This document shows positions 33,685-36,265 of a DNA stretch of 36,265 nt, one piece after another (within the stretch, counting starts at the first letter, position 1; each line of letters starts with the position of its first letter). Position numbers and translations under genes: made by a program. The DNA is from an uncultured Elusimicrobia bacterium (GTDB lineage: Bacteria > Elusimicrobiota > Elusimicrobia > Elusimicrobiales > UBA9959). The notes below the pieces were generated by a model that made no database searches, was not told where the DNA came from, and saw nothing but the letters and a program-made list of their open reading frames with translations. Location of the stretch: positions 1 to 36,265 of the forward strand of contig CAISZM010000011.1 of assembly GCA_903889965.1 (NCBI GenBank), read 5' to 3'.

Positions 33685-34020
33685 TCAGGAAGTCTTGTCG
33701 GACTTAAGAAGCCGCGCCAGCCAGCCGCGTCCGTTCTGAGCCGCCGCCGGGGGCGCGTCCAGGAGGACTATCGCTTCCGGCTCGGGGTAAACCATGCCGA
33801 GTTTCGAGGCCGCGTTCTCCAGCTTTTCAGGGGACAGCGAGATCCGTATCTCTTTGTTCAGGTAGGTGTTGGCGCTTTCCAGGTCTTTTATATCCCGGCG
33901 AAGTTTCTCTATGGTGTAGCCCAGCTTTACGGCCTGCACGTTCTCGCAAGCGAACAGAAAGATAACGCCGCAGAGTCCGCACAGCGCCGCCAATTTAAGG
34001 TTCCTGGTTTTCTTAAGCAT
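33685..34020 (-). CDS. ftsL: Cell division protein FtsL
   Basis: A small bitopic division protein expected to form the FtsQLB-type complex that activates FtsWI. With ATG at 34020 (AGAGG about 9 bp upstream) it is 111 aa: a short basic tail, one membrane segment (~8-26, LAALCGLCGVIFLF), and a coiled-coil-prone stretch (~36-62). It ends with the typical SPEKLENAASKLGMVYPEPEAIVLL segment, which matches FtsL proteins better than FtsB. An upstream in-frame start at 34149 would add 43 very basic residues and overlap the neighbouring small gene, so it is rejected. Position between rsmH and ftsI supports the call. Confidence 0.88.
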   Translation of the reverse strand: MLKKTRNLKLAALCGLCGVIFLFACENVQAVKLGYTIEKLRRDIKDLESANTYLNKEIRISLSPEKLENAASKLGMVYPEPEAIVLLDAPPAAAQNGRGWLARLLKSDKTS

Positions 34021-34076
34021 TTTAGCCGCCTCTCCGGTCCATCTTTGCGCCTTTAAGGGGACGCCTACCGCCTGCC

Positions 34077-34094
34077 GGCGCCATTCCCGGCGCC
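34077..34094 (-). other. GC hairpin in the leader of ftsL
   Basis: Two GGCGCC palindromes (34077-34082 and 34089-34094) can pair as a stem with a 6-nt loop, between the 56-aa gene and ftsL. There is no T-tract. It could stabilise or process the mRNA; function unknown. Confidence 0.3.
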
Positions 34095-34100
34095 GCCGTC

Positions 34101-34271
34101 TTACTCCATGCTGAAAAGTTCTATCCGCTTTACTCCGTGTTTTTCCCACAGGTAGAATATCTTGGTGGGAGATATGGAAGCTTTAAGCCCGTTCAGCTTC
34201 GTCCTGGCGGTCCTGCCCGACAGCAGCCTGTTGAACTTCGAGCCGATCTTAAGGATGTTTTCAGGATACAT
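34101..34271 (-). CDS. Unrecognised 56-aa basic protein inside the dcw cluster
   Basis: A small gene between rsmH and ftsL. The ATG at 34271 is preceded by AAGGAGG at 6-7 bp, the best ribosome binding site in the window, and the stop is at 34101. The product begins MYPENILKIGSKF and ends FSMES-like ELFSME; it has about 13 Lys/Arg, no signal peptide and no membrane segment. The middle (LLSGRTARTKLNGLK) and the end (PTKIFYLWEKHGVKRIE) look like a folded cytosolic mini-protein. It starts 21 bp after the rsmH stop and would be co-transcribed. I cannot assign a family. A nucleic-acid or membrane-surface binding role is only suggested by charge. Confidence 0.75.
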   Translation of the reverse strand: MYPENILKIGSKFNRLLSGRTARTKLNGLKASISPTKIFYLWEKHGVKRIELFSME

Positions 34272-34292
34272 AATATGCCTCCTTGCGCCGCT

Positions 34293-35183
34293 TTACAGCT
34301 TCTCGATTACCCTTAACTTCGCGCTTCTGGCCCTCTTGTTAGCGAGCAGTTCGGCCTCGGAGGGCTTCACCGGCTTCCTCGTCACAGGTTCCCATCCGCC
34401 CAGGGCGGTCATGATGCGGAACGTCTCTTTGACGATGCGGTCTTCCAGCGAGTGGAAGGTTATTATCCCCATGCGCGCCCCCGGTTTCAGGAGCGGCATC
34501 ACTTTCTGTATGCCGCGCGTCAGGTTGTCGAATTCGTAGTTGACCGCGACCCGCAGCGCCAGGAAGGTCTTGGTGGCCGGGTGTATCTTCTCCCCCCTGG
34601 CCGGCACCACGCGTTCTATCAGGGAGCTCAGGTCCCCCGTGGTTTCAAGCGGCTTTTCCCTGCGGGCCGCCAGGACCGCCCTGGTGATGCGGCCGGAATG
34701 CCGTTCGCCGCATACGCGGATGAGGTGCTCGATCTGTTCGTAAGGCCACTGGTTGATTATCGTGTAGGCGGTAAGCGGATTGTCCGGGCTTATGCGCATG
34801 TCCAGCGGGCCGTCGTGCTTCAGGCTGAAACCGCGGGACGGCTTGTCGAAATGCAGGGAAGAGATGCCCAGGTCGAACAGCACGCCGGAAAGGGAGTGGA
34901 CGCCCTCGCGGGCCAATATCTCGTCAATGTTCGCGAAGTTGCCCTGGGCGATCTTCACGCGGTCGCCGAAAGGCTTAAGGTTCTGAGCGGCGATGGCCGC
35001 CATTTCGGGGTCCCAGTCAAGGCCCAGCAGCATGGCTTCGGGCGGCAGCGCGGTAAGCAGGCGGGCGGCATGTCCGCCCATGCCGAGCGTGGCGTCCACG
35101 TAGGTGCCCCTTTTCTCGGTTATCAGAAGGTTTACAACTTCTTCTGCCAGCACGGGTATGTGAGTGTAATTGTTTTCCGTCAT
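34293..35183 (-). CDS. rsmH: 16S rRNA (cytosine-1402-N4)-methyltransferase
   Basis: The S-adenosylmethionine-dependent enzyme (formerly MraW) that methylates C1402 in the ribosomal decoding site. The start is taken at ATG 35183 (MTENNYTHIPVL), giving 296 aa, close to the usual ~310; the longer frame upstream runs into mraZ. The HIPVLAEEVV opening, the SAM loop DATLGMGGHAARLL, LDWDPEM, FDLGISSLHFD, the PLDMRIS segment, the TFLALRVAVN helix and GIITFHSLEDRIVK are all family hallmarks. The ribosome binding site is weak (GAAG). The gene follows mraZ by 44 bp, the classical dcw opening. Confidence 0.96.
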   Translation of the reverse strand: MTENNYTHIPVLAEEVVNLLITEKRGTYVDATLGMGGHAARLLTALPPEAMLLGLDWDPEMAAIAAQNLKPFGDRVKIAQGNFANIDEILAREGVHSLSGVLFDLGISSLHFDKPSRGFSLKHDGPLDMRISPDNPLTAYTIINQWPYEQIEHLIRVCGERHSGRITRAVLAARREKPLETTGDLSSLIERVVPARGEKIHPATKTFLALRVAVNYEFDNLTRGIQKVMPLLKPGARMGIITFHSLEDRIVKETFRIMTALGGWEPVTRKPVKPSEAELLANKRARSAKLRVIEKL

Positions 35184-35227
35184 ATCGCGTTCTTCAGCCG
35201 CGCAACTCCGCGGCGAAGCGCACCCCG

Positions 35228-35677
35228 TCACAGGTCGAAGATCTTGCTGAACTTCTTTACCGAGGGGCCCATTACGTCTTTTTTGTACACGGACCAGGCC
35301 TGCGCATCCCATATTTCCGCCTTGTTTCCCACGCCGCGTATCAGTATGTCCTTCTTGAGAGAAGCGTATGCTTTCTGATTCTGCGGCACTAAGATCCTTC
35401 CCTGCTCGTCCAGCTGCGCGTCCGCCGCGTTCCCGAAGAAGAAGCGCTTGAAAGCCCGCTCTTCCTCTTTGTTCTCGGACCTGAAGATCTGCATGTTGTT
35501 GGCTATCAGTTCCTCCCACGCGGAGGGCAGGAAAATGTAAAGGCAGCGGTCGAGGCCGATGCTGAGCATGAAATAGTTCTTGTCTTCCTTGCGGAGTTCC
35601 TCGCGGAAACGTACGGGGATGAAGACGCGGTTTTTAGCGTCCATCACGTATTCGTATTCGCCGTAGAATGTGCTCAT
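35228..35677 (-). CDS. mraZ: Transcriptional regulator MraZ
   Basis: A DNA-binding regulator of the dcw operon with two AbrB-like swapped-hairpin halves. The 149-aa product is normal in length. The first half has FYGEYEYVMDAKNRVFIPVRFR and the second FFFGNAADAQLDEQGRILVPQ, each with the D-x-(K/Q)-x-R-x-x-(I/L)-P DNA-contact motif. In E. coli and mollicutes MraZ binds direct repeats in front of its own gene, and four matching repeats are present here at 35726-35759. No convincing Shine-Dalgarno precedes the ATG. Confidence 0.96.
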   Translation of the reverse strand: MSTFYGEYEYVMDAKNRVFIPVRFREELRKEDKNYFMLSIGLDRCLYIFLPSAWEELIANNMQIFRSENKEEERAFKRFFFGNAADAQLDEQGRILVPQNQKAYASLKKDILIRGVGNKAEIWDAQAWSVYKKDVMGPSVKKFSKIFDL

Positions 35678-35725
35678 GCTTTTATTTGGACCGACTTTCT
35701 TAGATACAGTTTACAACATTTTTTG

Positions 35726-35759
35726 CCACTAAAAAACACTATTCACCACTTTCCACCAC
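35726..35759 (-). promoter_or_regulatory. MraZ operator: four GTGG-type direct repeats at 10-bp spacing
   Basis: On the minus strand GTGG occurs at 35756-35759, 35746-35749 and 35726-35729, with the variant GTGT at 35736-35739, exactly 10 bp apart and each followed by an A/T-rich hexamer. This layout matches known MraZ boxes (tandem TGGG/GTGG-type repeats one helical turn apart). The repeats begin at about +4 of the predicted transcript, so bound MraZ would block promoter clearance. Confidence 0.8.
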
Positions 35760-35769
35760 CAGAGTAAAA

Positions 35770-35798
35770 AGTATACAGCATGCCCCCCCCTTTGTCAA
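35770..35798 (-). promoter_or_regulatory. Main promoter of the dcw operon
   Basis: Minus-strand TTGACA (35793-35798, perfect consensus), a 17-bp spacer and TATACT (35770-35775, 5 of 6). The spacer contains a run of eight G (35783-35790). The predicted start near 35763 gives an ~86-nt leader to mraZ that contains the MraZ repeats. Confidence 0.8.
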
Positions 35799-36025
35799 TG
35801 CCTGGGGTAATAAGTGGTTGTTCTGTCAGTCTTTTTTAAAAAGGCGGGTGCCGCGGCAGTTCATTTGAAGAGGTTGACTTTGGTCAAGCGAGGCTGCGGA
35901 AAATGCAGCCGCGGAATATTTACGTCGGGCTGCGTTAATTACGCGCTTCTTTGTCGATGTGACTTGCCGGACTGAATGCCGTTGAATATAGAAACCCCCC
36001 GGCATGCTTTATGGAACGACTTGTC
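35799..36025. other. Noncoding gap upstream of the dcw promoter
   Basis: No gene seen. It holds a short TTGAC-TTTG-GTCAA hairpin (35874-35887), a GCTGC/GCAGC hairpin near 35895-35911 and a TTTTTT/AAAAAA tract near 35832. None is a clear terminator for the acyltransferase gene. Confidence 0.4.
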
Positions 36026-36265
36026 TCACGGCCGCATGACGTCGGAACCATCCGGCTGCCTGGCGATCGTTTTAACGACCTTAGCGGGGACTCCTGCGGC
36101 TATGGAATTGGCGGGTATATCGTTCGTTACGACCGCGCCCGCGGCTATAACGCTGTTATCTCCGATAGTTACGCCCTTCAGGACCATGGCCCTATAGCCT
36201 ATCCATACATTGTCCCCTATCTTTACCGGGGCTGAGCTGGCGTACTGCCCGGATCTCTTCCCCGG
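36026..36265 (-). CDS. Hexapeptide-repeat acyltransferase, C-terminal part only
   Basis: The last 79 residues of a left-handed beta-helix acyltransferase (LbH/maltose-serine acetyltransferase type); the start is beyond the right edge. Hexapeptide turns are clear: [32 protein letters not shown], followed by [18 protein letters not shown], a typical C-terminal cap. Such enzymes move an acyl group from acyl-CoA to a sugar or amino acid, often in surface polysaccharide synthesis. The substrate is not readable. It ends 348 bp before mraZ and is separated from it by the dcw promoter, so it belongs to a different unit. Confidence 0.9.
   Translation of the reverse strand, partial: PGKRSGQYASSAPVKIGDNVWIGYRAMVLKGVTIGDNSVIAAGAVVTNDIPANSIAAGVPAKVVKTIARQPDGSDVMRP

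Noticed and set aside
34021-34149. Longer N-terminus of FtsL
   Set aside because: The extra 43 residues are highly basic and unlike FtsL, overlap the 56-aa gene, and a better-placed ATG with AGAGG exists at 34020.
34293-35519. 408-codon version of RsmH
   Set aside because: The first ~112 codons overlap mraZ in another frame and have no RsmH similarity; the family start MTENNYTHIPVL is at 35183.

Overview
The window is about 36 kb of GC-rich bacterial DNA, and every protein gene I can support lies on the minus strand, so the genes read from high to low coordinates. The organism is a diderm (outer-membrane) bacterium: it has an OmpA-type peptidoglycan-binding porin, a classical type Va autotransporter, a YadA-type trimeric autotransporter and a lipoprotein. 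MurE carries the DNPR signature linked to meso-diaminopimelate. This gene mix, with DUF3857/transglutaminase genes inside the cell-wall cluster, makes Elusimicrobiota or a relative my best guess. That is inference, not something I could test.

Region 1 (36265 down to 18791) is a division/cell-wall (dcw) cluster. After the 3' end of a hexapeptide acyltransferase (36026-36265) comes a near-consensus sigma70 promoter (TTGACA-17-TATACT) followed immediately by four GTGG-type repeats at 10-bp spacing, the expected MraZ operator. The order is then mraZ, rsmH, an unrecorded 56-aa gene with a very strong ribosome binding site, ftsL, ftsI, two DUF3857/transglutaminase-like genes, murE, murF, mraY, murD, ftsW, murG, and a malate/L-lactate dehydrogenase family gene translationally coupled to murG. 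murD is broken by one extra G in a run of nine. One of the two transglutaminase paralogues keeps Cys-His-Asp; the other has all three replaced at exactly the same spacing.

Region 2 (18633-17488) is a self-contained secreted trypsin-like protease gene with its own promoter and terminator.

Region 3 (17434-3454) looks like a single ~14-kb cell-surface operon: a 2668-aa autotransporter with ~1.87-kb internal super-repeats, an alpha/beta-hydrolase lipoprotein overlapping its end, a small secreted protein of unknown function, a 1080-aa trimeric autotransporter and an OmpA-like protein, closed by an intrinsic terminator.

Region 4 (3453-3034) is noncoding. On the plus strand it holds a strong promoter, a ~105-nt G-rich transcript and an intrinsic terminator, which together suggest a small RNA gene. 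Just upstream are five short palindromes all built around an ATA/ATG centre.

Region 5 (3033-1) is most of a membrane hybrid histidine kinase (PAS-GAF-PAS-GAF-HisKA-HATPase-receiver), cut by the window edge and possibly translated from a leaderless mRNA.

No rRNA, tRNA, CRISPR array, insertion sequence or phage gene was seen.
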